Source: Phycisphaerae bacterium (lineage in GTDB: Bacteria > Planctomycetota > Phycisphaerae > UBA1845). From it: a DNA stretch of 64,000 nucleotides. The stretch lies in NCBI GenBank assembly GCA_028289375.1, contig JANQQK010000087.1, positions 23,970 to 87,969 of the forward strand, written 5' to 3'. Position numbers and translations under genes: made by a program. Positions 7,346 to 15,938 of this stretch are shown here, piece after piece (positions within the stretch are counted from its first letter, which is position 1; each line of letters begins with the position of its first letter). Under the pieces are notes generated by a model, which saw only the letters and a list, made by a program, of their open reading frames with translations, did not search any database and had not been told where the DNA came from.

Positions 7346-10300
7346 CTATGGCCGCGGGTTGTTCATCGACTGCCCCTGCCACGCCATCGACGCCGAGCCG
7401 ACACCGTTGAGCAGTTGCCTGAAGGTGAACAGGTCCATGGGCGTCAGTTCGCCGTCGCGGTTGATGTCCGTGTAGAGCAGCGTGCCACCGCAGTCGGGGC
7501 AGTTGCCGGTCGAACATGTGTCGTTGGCCAATCGCCGGAACGTGAACAGATCGAGCGGCGAGACGGTGCCGTTCTGATCCACATCAAGCGGCAGGAAGCC
7601 GATGTCGATGCGGTCCGGCTCGTCGATCTCGCCGAGGTTGCCCTCGGACTCGATCAATTGGCCAGACTCACTGCGAACACGGACGATGATGGTGGTCCAC
7701 TCCTGCGGTGTCAGTGGTCGATCAAGCACCACCACTGCGGTATCCATCGCCCCGTCGACGCGACCAACGCTCTGAACGTTTGGTGGCGTTCCACCGCCGG
7801 TTTCTTCAACGGTGAAGTCCTGCGGAAGCAGGTTGCCGCCCTGTCCGCTGCCGATGACCGGGACGTTGAAACGCATCTTCACCGAACGCATGTCCTCGGT
7901 CAGGCCCAGCGCGTCGGAGATCTCCGAACGCGGGTCGATGTAGCCCGAGCACGGCACGGTTGGTGCGTCGACCTCGCTGACATGAAGGATATGCGGCCTG
8001 TCGGTGCAGACGACCTCGTTGCACGACAGTGTCGGGTCGGCCAATGCTCCGCCAAGCGACAGGCAAAGATCGGGAGTCGTGTAGATGCAGTTGCCTTCCG
8101 ACAGGCAGCATGGCGATCCCAATGGGTCGCCACATGACAGACTGTGACACTCCGAATCGGGCCCTTGCGGGAAACCGCCCGAGATCGAGCACTGCGTTGG
8201 GGGCAGGTCGCTGCAGGCGTATCCGAATGGACCCGGTGCCAGAAGACAGCAGGCTTCGAATTCTTCGCAGAACGCGTTCTCGCACGTCACCCCTGCTGGC
8301 TGCGGCTGACCACCGACGATGACGCACGCCTGGAAAAGCGTTTCCGTGCACGTGCCATCCGGCAGGCAGCACGCCAGCAAGTTCGGGCCGTTGCAGTTCA
8401 CTTCGTTGCAAGTGGTGTCTGAACCCTGTGGGACGCCGCCCTGCCGCGTGCAGGCGTCGGGTGTCAGGTCCGCACACGCCGCCGGATCCAAAGGCAGGCA
8501 GCACGCTTGGGTGTCAGGACAGAGTCCGTCGCCGCAGATGGCGCCCAGACCCTGTGGTGTTCCGCCTTGAATGATGCAGGACCCGGCAGGAATGTTCGAA
8601 CATTCGCCATCGGGCAGGCAGCACGCTTGCTCGTCCGCAATCGGGCAGAAGGTGTTGATGCACGTGGGCGTGTTGGTCGGTGCACCGCCCTGCATTTCGC
8701 AAAACTCGCGCGGTACCACGACACACATACCGCCAGGCATGCAGCAACCTTCCGGCTGGCTGCCGCACTCGGTGTTGCTGCAACTGGTTCCCGGCCCCTG
8801 CCGCAGGCCGCCGAGTTCGGCGCATTCCGCCACGGGCAGATCCTGACATGGGCTGTCGTCGAAGCAGCACGCTTCAGCCGGGAAGAACGGACAAATCTGC
8901 AGGAAGCACGACAATCCGCTCGGCGTCCCGCCTTGCGCTTCGCATTCGCCAGGTTGCAGATCAGCACAGAATCCGTCGGGGAAGCAGCATGCTTCCAAAC
9001 CAGCTTCGCAAGCGGTCTCACCGCAAAAAGTGCCGGGTCCTTGCGGATTCCCGCCAATGCCGAGGCAAACGGTGAACGGAACGTCGGAACAGGTGCCATC
9101 GTTGGAGCAGCAGGCCTGGATCAGCGACACCGGGCAGAACTCACCGATGCACGTTGTTCCTGGTCTCGGTGAACCGCCACGCATCTTGCACACCTCGATC
9201 GGAAGGTCGAGACACTCGCCGCTGGCCAGGCAGCACGCGGCTGGTCCGGCAACGCATTCGGTGTTCTGACACGACGTGCTCGGTCCTTGCGGAACACCAC
9301 CGAACGACTGGCACGTGCTGATCGAAACGTCGACGCAACTGCCGTCTGACACGCAACACGCCTGAATGGGTTGGATGATGCAGCCGTTCTCATCACAGTT
9401 GGTGCCTTCACCGCTTGATATGCCGCCGATGGCTTCACATTCGGGGAATGGCAAGTCGACGCAGCCCTGCGCGTTCGGCACCGGTAGGCAACATGCTTCG
9501 GTGCAGACGTCGCCCGGGATGCAGGTTGGTTGGCCTGCACCGTTGTTGCATGCCCATTCGCCGTTTTCGCAGCAGGTCGCGCCCTCGAAACAGAATGGGT
9601 TGTCGCCGAAACCGGGCGCTTCAGCCGGATCACAGCACGTGTCGCAGACCTCGCCTTCTCCGATCCCACCGCAAGCCATCAGACCCGGACCGTTGCACTG
9701 CCACTGTCCGTTCGCGCAACAGCGAGCGCCTTCGAAGCAGGGTGGGTTGTCGCCAACACCTGGCTCGAGCGCCGGGTCGCAGCAATCGAGTATGTCAGTG
9801 CAGACATCGGAGTGGCAGGTCGAACCGGGGCCTTGCGGCACGCCGCCGAACGCCATGCACGATTGCGGACCTTGCTCCGTGCATACGCCGAGTCCCAGAC
9901 AACACGCCTCAGTCGGCACGGCGAGGCAGAACACAAGTGCGCAATTCGGACCACTCGGGACACCGCCGCTCACGAGGCACTGTTGTGCGGGCAGGTCCTG
10001 ACAGACGCCCGTCTCAAAGCAACATGCCTGAATCGGGGCGGTGCAGTCGGAATCATCGCAAGTCGATCCCGGACCCTGCGGCACGCCTTCGATGATCAGG
10101 CATTCGGATACCGGAATGACATCGCACGCCCCGTTGGGCAGGCAGCAGGCTTCCAGGATCGGTGGGAAGCAGCCACCACCCGGCGGACAGCTCGATCCGG
10201 GCAGAAGTGGAATACCACCCTGATCGACGCAATCACCTGCAGGCAGTTCCTGGCAAATTTGTGGGCCGAGACAGCAGGCGCCGGATTCCACGGAGCACGT

Positions 10301-12067
10301 GGTGTTGATGCACGTGGAGCCCGCGCCTTGTGGCGTGCCGCCTTGTGCAGCACAGATCGGACGTGGCGTGAATATGCATTCGCCCTCCGGCAGGCAGCAG
10401 GCTTCAAACAGTGGTGGGAAGCAGTTGGTGTCTTCGCACGTCGAACCCGAACCTTGGGGCTGGCCACCTTGATTGAGGCAGACACGCAGCGGCACGTCCG
10501 CACAGGCTGCGGCGTTGGCGAAGCAGCATGCCTGGGTCAATTCGGCACACTCGGTTGACTCGCACTTGGTGGCTTGACCCTGCGGGATGCCGCCCTGTGC
10601 GGCACAGATGGCTGGTCGCGTGTCGACGCAGAGGTCGTCCGGCAGACAGCAGGCTTGGTCGAACGAGAAGAAGCAGCTGTCGCCGTTGCAATTGGTGTTT
10701 GGGCCTTGCGGTGATCCCCCCTCAGCCACGCAAGCGTCGAAGGGTAGATCGATACAGGCATCGTTCGGCAGGCAGCACGCCTGGAACGCCGGTGCGCACA
10801 AAGCCGTGTCACACGAGGATCCCGGTCCGTTTGGAACGCCCCCGACGGCGACACAAACGTCCGACGGTAGCGGTGCGCACAGACCATTGGCCAGACAGCA
10901 CGCCTCCTCCGGGACGATGCCGCATGCCTGGCTTTGGCAGGTCACGTTTGGACGTGGCAGGCCCCCCTCGCGCAGGCAGACTTCTTCGGCCAGATCAGCG
11001 CAGACGCCCTCGCTGAAACAGCAGGCGGACGCGGTGGCCTCACATTGTGCGTTGTCACACGTCACGCCCGGCGGGGCTTGTTGCCCGCCCTGTGCGTTGC
11101 AAATGGGCGTCGGCAATGGGACGCACTCACCATTCGGAAGGCAACAGGCGAACTGAATGATCGGGAAGCACGGCTGGTTGTTGCAGGCCGAACCCGGCGG
11201 TCGCGGCAATCCGCCGCGGGCGAGACACGCTTCTTCGGTAATGTTGCTGCAGCCGCCATTGAAGAAGCAGCATGCGATGGTCTCGTCGGCGCATTCGGTG
11301 TCTTCGCAACGCGTTCCGATGCCCTGTGGCGTGCCGCCCTGTGCCCCGCAGATCGGCGGAATCGTGTCGGTGCAGCCACCGTCGTCGAGGCAGCAAGCCT
11401 GTACGAGACTGACGAAGCATCCCACGTCCTCGCATGCGGTTCCCTGTCCACTGGGGATGCCGCCCTGCAGCTGACACGCATCAGGGGTCAGGTCGGCGCA
11501 TGCATCATTGGGCAGGCAACACGACTGGGTTTCGGGTAGGCAGAGAACGTTCGCGCATCCGAACCCCGAGTCGATCACGTTGCCGTTCATGGACATGCAA
11601 ATGTCGGGTAGAACCTCGCGGCATTCACCGTCCGGCAGGCAGCAGGCTGGTGGAATTGGCGGGTTGCACGTGGTGTTTGCGCAACTTGTGTCAGGCCCGG
11701 AGAAGTTGCCGTTGAGTACCTGGCAGAATGGGGCAGGCACGTCGACGCACATCCCCGACGCAACACAACAAGCGCCGATCGGGCCGATGACCGTGCATTG
11801 TGCATTGATGCACGTCAGTCCCGGCGTGCCACTCGTGCCGCCCTGTGCCTCGCACTCGGTTGGGGGAAGAATGGCGCAGAATCCGCTCGGCAAACAACAG
11901 GCCAGCGCGACGTTGTCATCGCCGGCTTGCTGCACCGTTTCGGTCGCGGCTGCTTGCGACGCGGTGTTGACGTTCGTGAGATTGTCCGTTGATTGAGCCC
12001 ACAGCTGTGGTGTGAGCAGAATGGCCGCGAGGGCGGCGATGTACTGGGCTGATGCGTCCCGCTTCAT
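7346..12067 (-). CDS. Giant secreted cysteine-rich repeat protein with dockerin-like tail
   Basis: 1573 residues. The signal peptide is MKRDASAQYIAALAAILL up to about AQS at residue 26. From residue 56 to about 1360 there are 29 units of about 41 residues, each of the form ACCLPDGxC, then x5-8 C, x4-5 GG(x)PQGPGS, x1-2 C, x4-6 C: six cysteines, so three possible disulfides per unit. Two different units (CCDPALEPGVGDNPPCFEGA type, about 48 residues) interrupt the array after the 17th copy. The C-terminus has two EF-hand-like loops, DVDQNGTVSPLDLFTFRRL and DINRDGELTPMDLFTFRQLL, the dockerin-like ending typical of planctomycete exported proteins. It is probably extracellular or on the cell surface and heavily disulfide-bonded; no enzyme domain is seen. 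AGGAG lies 8 nt before ATG 12067. Confidence 0.9.
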   Translation of the reverse strand: MKRDASAQYIAALAAILLTPQLWAQSTDNLTNVNTASQAAATETVQQAGDDNVALACCLPSGFCAILPPTECEAQGGTSGTPGLTCINAQCTVIGPIGACCVASGMCVDVPAPFCQVLNGNFSGPDTSCANTTCNPPIPPACCLPDGECREVLPDICMSMNGNVIDSGFGCANVLCLPETQSCCLPNDACADLTPDACQLQGGIPSGQGTACEDVGCFVSLVQACCLDDGGCTDTIPPICGAQGGTPQGIGTRCEDTECADETIACCFFNGGCSNITEEACLARGGLPRPPGSACNNQPCFPIIQFACCLPNGECVPLPTPICNAQGGQQAPPGVTCDNAQCEATASACCFSEGVCADLAEEVCLREGGLPRPNVTCQSQACGIVPEEACCLANGLCAPLPSDVCVAVGGVPNGPGSSCDTALCAPAFQACCLPNDACIDLPFDACVAEGGSPQGPNTNCNGDSCFFSFDQACCLPDDLCVDTRPAICAAQGGIPQGQATKCESTECAELTQACCFANAAACADVPLRVCLNQGGQPQGSGSTCEDTNCFPPLFEACCLPEGECIFTPRPICAAQGGTPQGAGSTCINTTCSVESGACCLGPQICQELPAGDCVDQGGIPLLPGSSCPPGGGCFPPILEACCLPNGACDVIPVSECLIIEGVPQGPGSTCDDSDCTAPIQACCFETGVCQDLPAQQCLVSGGVPSGPNCALVFCLAVPTEACCLGLGVCTEQGPQSCMAFGGVPQGPGSTCHSDVCTDILDCCDPALEPGVGDNPPCFEGARCCANGQWQCNGPGLMACGGIGEGEVCDTCCDPAEAPGFGDNPFCFEGATCCENGEWACNNGAGQPTCIPGDVCTEACCLPVPNAQGCVDLPFPECEAIGGISSGEGTNCDENGCIIQPIQACCVSDGSCVDVSISTCQSFGGVPQGPSTSCQNTECVAGPAACCLASGECLDLPIEVCKMRGGSPRPGTTCIGEFCPVSLIQACCSNDGTCSDVPFTVCLGIGGNPQGPGTFCGETACEAGLEACCFPDGFCADLQPGECEAQGGTPSGLSCFLQICPFFPAEACCFDDSPCQDLPVAECAELGGLRQGPGTSCSNTECGSQPEGCCMPGGMCVVVPREFCEMQGGAPTNTPTCINTFCPIADEQACCLPDGECSNIPAGSCIIQGGTPQGLGAICGDGLCPDTQACCLPLDPAACADLTPDACTRQGGVPQGSDTTCNEVNCNGPNLLACCLPDGTCTETLFQACVIVGGQPQPAGVTCENAFCEEFEACCLLAPGPFGYACSDLPPTQCSISGGFPQGPDSECHSLSCGDPLGSPCCLSEGNCIYTTPDLCLSLGGALADPTLSCNEVVCTDRPHILHVSEVDAPTVPCSGYIDPRSEISDALGLTEDMRSVKMRFNVPVIGSGQGGNLLPQDFTVEETGGGTPPNVQSVGRVDGAMDTAVVVLDRPLTPQEWTTIIVRVRSESGQLIESEGNLGEIDEPDRIDIGFLPLDVDQNGTVSPLDLFTFRRLANDTCSTGNCPDCGGTLLYTDINRDGELTPMDLFTFRQLLNGVGSASMAWQGQSMNNPRP
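7990..11902 (-). repeat. Tandem coding repeat, 29 units of about 123 bp plus 2 variant units
   Basis: The repeat units of the giant cysteine-rich protein are visible as recurring DNA blocks (on the plus strand, GGCAGGCAGCACGC-like stretches spaced about 123 bp apart). Units are well diverged from one another except at Cys, Gly and Pro codons, so the array is old and not a recent slippage product. Two units of a second type lie near 9510-9790. Confidence 0.85.
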
Positions 12068-12126
12068 GAGAAAGGCTCCTAACCGAAAGTCACGATGAAC
12101 TGTGAATGCATGCGAATCCCGATTCG

Positions 12127-12136
12127 ATTCGCGAAT
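12127..12136. promoter_or_regulatory. Palindrome upstream of the cysteine-rich repeat gene
   Basis: ATTCGCGAAT is a perfect 10-bp palindrome 60 nt upstream of the 12067 start, flanked by partial GAATC/GATTC repeats. Slightly further out, ATCAATTGA occurs twice near 12196-12217. It could be an operator or just promoter-region sequence; no clear -35/-10 pair could be assigned. Confidence 0.25.
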
Positions 12137-12239
12137 ATGTCAGCCTGCATATTACCACTCGGTAGGCTGGTGAAGCGGAGTTGTTGGGACTGCTGATCAA
12201 TTGAAAGCATCAATTGAGATCACACGCATGGCGCAAGAA

Positions 12240-12271
12240 AAATGCCCACCGCTCTGGAGCGGCAGGCATTT
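12240..12271 (-). terminator. Rho-independent terminator of the peroxidase gene
   Basis: AAATGCC and GGCATTT form the outer stem, and CCGCTC and GAGCGG the inner stem, around a 2-nt TG loop. Read on the minus strand, the stem ends in GGGCATTTTTC, a good U-tract. It lies 43 bp beyond the peroxidase stop. Confidence 0.85.
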
Positions 12272-12313
12272 CGTGAAGGACACGTTTGGCTGTACGTCGA
12301 TCGTTTGTGTTGG

Positions 12314-14113
12314 CTACGCGAGTGACGCGAGGTCCTTGCGTCGCATGATCAGATACGCTGCGATCGCCATCATGCCGCCCATGACGAGTATGGTGTTGGC
12401 CGACGTGGCTGGCACGTCCAGCGATTCGCCGATGAACACGTTCTCCTGGATGTTGGTGATGGACGTATTGCGGAGAATGATGTCAGACAACTTCGTACTC
12501 TCCAACTCGGCGATCATGTCCGACGTGAAGAACGGATCGATTTCGTACCAGAAGGAATCGCCATCGCGGCTGCGCAGAAACTGATCGATGAGAATCGCGG
12601 AAAACAACTCGCCAACCAACGCGCCGGGCTCCGGTTCTTCGCACAACCCGCCGACCCAGACATCGATCTCATTGACATCACCGTATGTCGATTGCAGCGC
12701 ATTTTGCAGATCCACGTCGGACGTGATGTCCGCGAAGGACGCGACAGGGGCGAGGCCCATGTCGATGCGTGCCTGGTTGTAGTCAGCCAAACCATGATCG
12801 CGTCCGCGCTGAATGTTCAGTGATGCGAGATCGAGTCCACCCGAACCCGGCGGGCCGAAGAGGAAGTTTCGCACGTCATCGACAATGTGATTGTCGAGCT
12901 TCTGCATGCGGTTGTTGGCCAGCCCGCGAAGCAGTGGTTCGATACCGCCCTCATCGATGATACGGGACGGATTGAAGAAGGCGTCGCGCAATGCGAGGTG
13001 CCCTTCGGGGACCACGTTTCCGAAATCGTCAAGCCGCGGCAGCGTGCCCGAGAGCATGCTGTGCCCAAGCCGAAAGGCGGCCGTCGAGAATGCGTTGGCA
13101 ATACCGGCGTTCACTCCTGCGTCGTACCCCTCGTAGTCAGGCAACGCACCAGGGCCGAGCAGCAACGGCAGCCACTCGTTGTAGGTGATGACCTGCATCT
13201 GCGCGCCGACGAACTTGCGGGCACGTTCGTAGATTTCATTTCCCGTCAGACCTGGATTCTCCGTGGCGATTTCATCGCATAGGCGATTGTGCTCGCGGAC
13301 GAACAACGTGTGCACGCAGATCAACGCAGCCTGTTCGTTCACGCGATCGTCACCTGCGACAAACAACTCTGGACCAGTTCCGCCCGCATTCGGCAGACCC
13401 ATGGTGTTGAATGGCAGCAGATTGCCGGCGCTGACGAGCAGCTTGCCCGTGCCGTCATTGGCCCGTAATGCCATCGCACGAGTCTCGTCGGAGCCGTAGA
13501 CATTCGAGGCATCGATGAACTTGGTGATGCCGTTCATCTGCTGTCGCGGGTTGCTGCCGTCGGTGCCGGTTGTCGGATCCCACACGGATCGATGAAACTC
13601 GATCGTCTGCGTGCCGGAGTTCATCGGGTCAAAACTCGGATCACCCATCGGAACTGGAATCGGCACCGATTCGGCCGGATCCGCTTCTACCGTCAGGTCC
13701 ATGTCGTGATCCAGAAACTGACCCCACTGCCAGAAGAAATCGGACAAGCCGTTGGGGTCGCGCTCGAAACCCGGCTGCGCAACGATGGCGTTGCTGATGG
13801 CGCGGGGACTTGGTCGTCCGACGCCGCCGAGACTCGACACACCGTCGCCATACTCGACGGCCGTCACGCGAATCAGTGGCTGGTCGGCGCTGCCCCAGAT
13901 CGGGTTCAGCGCGTTGTTGCCGCGACCATCAAGTGTCCGGAACGCGCCGCGCTGTTTGGCAACATCTTCCTGCGTGAGATCGGTCGCGTTGTCGGCGACT
14001 CTTCTCGATGTGTAGTGTGGTGATTGGGCGATCGCATTCGACGTCCAGACGACAGCGAGACCCGACGCGAGCGTCAACATAATGGCGCAGCGCAAACGAG
14101 AGCTTGAGCGCAT
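12314..14113 (-). CDS. Secreted animal-type haem peroxidase with C-terminal anchor
   Basis: 599 residues from ATG 14113, supported by GGAGGG 5 nt upstream. The signal peptide ends near NAIAQS (residue 31). The peroxidase fold is of the peroxidasin/peroxinectin type: distal His in WGQFLDHDMDLT (about 136), FVREHNRLCDEI, proximal His in AFRLGHSMLSG, and LNIQRGRDHGLADYN. The last 35 residues read VPATSANTILVMGG, then a hydrophobic stretch, then RRKD. That is the layout of a C-terminal sorting or anchoring signal (short Pro motif, TM segment, basic cluster). It probably uses hydrogen peroxide outside the cytoplasm; the substrate is unknown. A 14-bp perfect palindrome lies 19 nt before the start codon. 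The track-wide longer start at 14224 lacks a ribosome-binding site and would bury the signal peptide. Confidence 0.9.
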   Translation of the reverse strand: MRSSSRLRCAIMLTLASGLAVVWTSNAIAQSPHYTSRRVADNATDLTQEDVAKQRGAFRTLDGRGNNALNPIWGSADQPLIRVTAVEYGDGVSSLGGVGRPSPRAISNAIVAQPGFERDPNGLSDFFWQWGQFLDHDMDLTVEADPAESVPIPVPMGDPSFDPMNSGTQTIEFHRSVWDPTTGTDGSNPRQQMNGITKFIDASNVYGSDETRAMALRANDGTGKLLVSAGNLLPFNTMGLPNAGGTGPELFVAGDDRVNEQAALICVHTLFVREHNRLCDEIATENPGLTGNEIYERARKFVGAQMQVITYNEWLPLLLGPGALPDYEGYDAGVNAGIANAFSTAAFRLGHSMLSGTLPRLDDFGNVVPEGHLALRDAFFNPSRIIDEGGIEPLLRGLANNRMQKLDNHIVDDVRNFLFGPPGSGGLDLASLNIQRGRDHGLADYNQARIDMGLAPVASFADITSDVDLQNALQSTYGDVNEIDVWVGGLCEEPEPGALVGELFSAILIDQFLRSRDGDSFWYEIDPFFTSDMIAELESTKLSDIILRNTSITNIQENVFIGESLDVPATSANTILVMGGMMAIAAYLIMRRKDLASLA

Positions 14114-14131
14114 GACTTCCCTCCTGCTCAA

Positions 14132-14145
14132 CGATAACGTTATCG
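14132..14145. promoter_or_regulatory. 14-bp perfect palindrome in the peroxidase 5' region
   Basis: CGATAACGTTATCG is perfectly self-complementary and sits 19 nt upstream of the peroxidase ATG, just before its ribosome-binding site. The position suits a repressor operator or a 5'UTR hairpin. A second pair, CACACT/AGTGTG, lies at about 14268-14289. Confidence 0.4.
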
Positions 14146-14326
14146 GTCCTGAGTGCTTCGTCGATGTGGTGGCTCGCCAATCGTGCGAAAGCACCGGCGG
14201 CATGTCCCCCGCCGCCTTGACCAAAGTATATCGACTGACAACGTCAGAGAGAAGACCAGGTCGTTCACACTGTATGGATTAAGTGTGTCTGTAATCGGTC
14301 TACAGGTATGTACTTATGGGAACCAC

Positions 14327-14674
14327 TCAGCTCACGCTCGCACCGGGGGCGATATCCTCGCTCGTCGTGAGCGTGATGATTTTGGAACGGTCTTCATCGC
14401 TCGCGGCCAACAACATCCCCTGGCTTTCGATCCCCCGCATCATCCGCGGCGCGAGGTTTGCGACCACGATGATGTTTCGGCCCATCAGTTGTTCCGGCTC
14501 GTACACATCACGCAAACCGGCGCAGATCTGACGCTGCTGATCGCCGAGATCAACCTTCAGCACGAGCAAACGGTCGGCATTGGGATGGTGCTCGGCTTCG
14601 ATGACTTTGCCGACGCGGAGTTCGACCTTCTGAAAGTCGTCGAACGTGATCGTGTTTTCGGGGGTTTCAGACAT
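14327..14674 (-). CDS. tRNA-binding OB-fold protein (CsaA / MetG C-terminal-like)
   Basis: A 115-residue cytoplasmic protein consisting of one EMAP-II/CsaA-like OB domain. Family motifs are DDFQKVELRVGKVIEAEHHP, NADRLLVLKVDLG, RQICAGLRDVYEPEQLMGR and NLAPRMMRGIESQGMLLAAS. Such domains bind tRNA, either as the beta part of methionyl-tRNA synthetase or as the stand-alone chaperone-like CsaA. No synthetase catalytic domain adjoins it here, so it acts alone or in trans. ATG 14674 is chosen because the domain begins directly after it; an upstream start at 14737 adds a basic, Pro-rich leader. Confidence 0.88.
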   Translation of the reverse strand: MSETPENTITFDDFQKVELRVGKVIEAEHHPNADRLLVLKVDLGDQQRQICAGLRDVYEPEQLMGRNIIVVANLAPRMMRGIESQGMLLAASDEDRSKIITLTTSEDIAPGASVS

Positions 14675-14832
14675 ATGCGTGCTCCGTGTCGCAGGTGGTC
14701 TTGGTGATTGTCGCAGTGAGAACAATCTAGCGCGCATTTTGTTACGTTACAAGCGACACAAATCGCCGTGCAGCGGTTGGCTCGCCCCCCACATGTTCGT
14801 AGAATGGCCGCTCGGTTCTTGCAGGAACAAAG

Positions 14833-15933
14833 ATGACCATCGCTCCACTGATTTTCAAGCCAATCTTCAAACCCAAAATATGGGGTGGACAGCGTCTGGA
14901 ATCGCAACTCGGCAAGACGCTCGGCACCAACGAGCCGGTCGGTGAATCGTGGGAAGTGGCTGATCTGGAAGAGGATCAGTCGGTCGTTGTGGCTGGGCCT
15001 GCAAAAGGCAGGACGCTCGGCCAGCTTGTGTCCGAATGGGGGCCGAAGCTGGTTGGGCGTGCTCCGTTGTTCGAGGGGCGGTTCCCGCTGCTGATCAAGT
15101 TCCTCGATGCGCATCAGCATCTCAGCGTGCAGGTTCACCCGGACGAAGCGATGGCCAGGAAACTCGGCGGGTCGGTTCGTGTGAAGCATGAGGCGTGGTA
15201 TGTCCTGCACGCCGAGCCGGACGGATGCATCTATCGCGGGTTCAACCGCGATGTCTCGCGCGACGAATACATGCAGGCGATTGAGAACGGGACAGCGGCT
15301 GATCTGCTGCTTCATATTCCGGTCAAGACGGGGCAGTGCTACTACCTCCCCAGCGGAACGATTCATGCATTGGGTGCGGGCGTGGTGGTGGCGGAGGTGC
15401 AAACGCCGTCTGACGTGACCTACCGGGTATATGACTGGGACCGCGTCGACCCTGCCACCGGCGAGGGCCGCGACTTGCATATCGATCAGGCACTCGAGTG
15501 CATCCGGTTCGAGCCGGACGATGGCCGACAGCAGGATCGCTCGCACGTGGCCAGCGTTTGGACGACGGTCACGCGCGTCTGCACATGTGAGTCGTTCATC
15601 ATCGAGCAGGTGCGCATGGTCGAAGGGGTCGAACAGCCGATTCCGACAGGCGAGTTGATGATCTGGATCGTGCTGGAGGGGCAGGCAGAGATTGAGTACG
15701 CCTCCGGCAAAGAGAAGCTCACCTTCGGGCCGGGGCAGACGGTGGTCGTGCCAGCAGGCTTGGGGGACGCCATGATTCGCACGGACACAAAGTGCGTCTG
15801 GCTGGAGGTGACGATTCCGCTTCCGAGCGACCTGGCTGACTTTCCGCGACCGGATCGAGCCGCCTTGAATGAGCCAACCGACGCGGGACTTGTGCAACTC
15901 AACGTACCGCGTGCAGATGAGGGGACAAAGTAA
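14833..15933 (+). CDS. manA: Type I mannose-6-phosphate isomerase
   Basis: A 366-residue zinc-dependent phosphomannose isomerase, interconverting fructose-6-phosphate and mannose-6-phosphate for GDP-mannose and polysaccharide synthesis. Metal ligands appear in LSVQVHPDE (Gln100, His102), VKHEAWYV (Glu) and the SGTIHALGAGVVVAEVQTPS block, followed by TYRVYDWDR. The opening LIFKPIFKPKIWGGQRLE is typical of the family. The C-terminal half is the second cupin. AGGAAC lies a few nt before ATG 14833. The following membrane protein gene starts 5 bp after the stop, so the two are likely co-transcribed. Confidence 0.95.
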   Translation: MTIAPLIFKPIFKPKIWGGQRLESQLGKTLGTNEPVGESWEVADLEEDQSVVVAGPAKGRTLGQLVSEWGPKLVGRAPLFEGRFPLLIKFLDAHQHLSVQVHPDEAMARKLGGSVRVKHEAWYVLHAEPDGCIYRGFNRDVSRDEYMQAIENGTAADLLLHIPVKTGQCYYLPSGTIHALGAGVVVAEVQTPSDVTYRVYDWDRVDPATGEGRDLHIDQALECIRFEPDDGRQQDRSHVASVWTTVTRVCTCESFIIEQVRMVEGVEQPIPTGELMIWIVLEGQAEIEYASGKEKLTFGPGQTVVVPAGLGDAMIRTDTKCVWLEVTIPLPSDLADFPRPDRAALNEPTDAGLVQLNVPRADEGTK

Positions 15934-15938
15934 ACGCC

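Noticed and set aside
7990..11902. Regularly spaced DNA repeat that could suggest CRISPR
   Set aside because: The about 123-bp period is a coding repeat with degenerate units; there are no identical short repeats with unique spacers and no cas genes.
7295..11996. Many long plus-strand open frames opposite the cysteine-rich repeat gene
   Set aside because: They are the antisense of a regular repeat; no ribosome-binding sites and no family resemblance, while the minus strand has a coherent signal peptide, repeats and dockerin-like tail.
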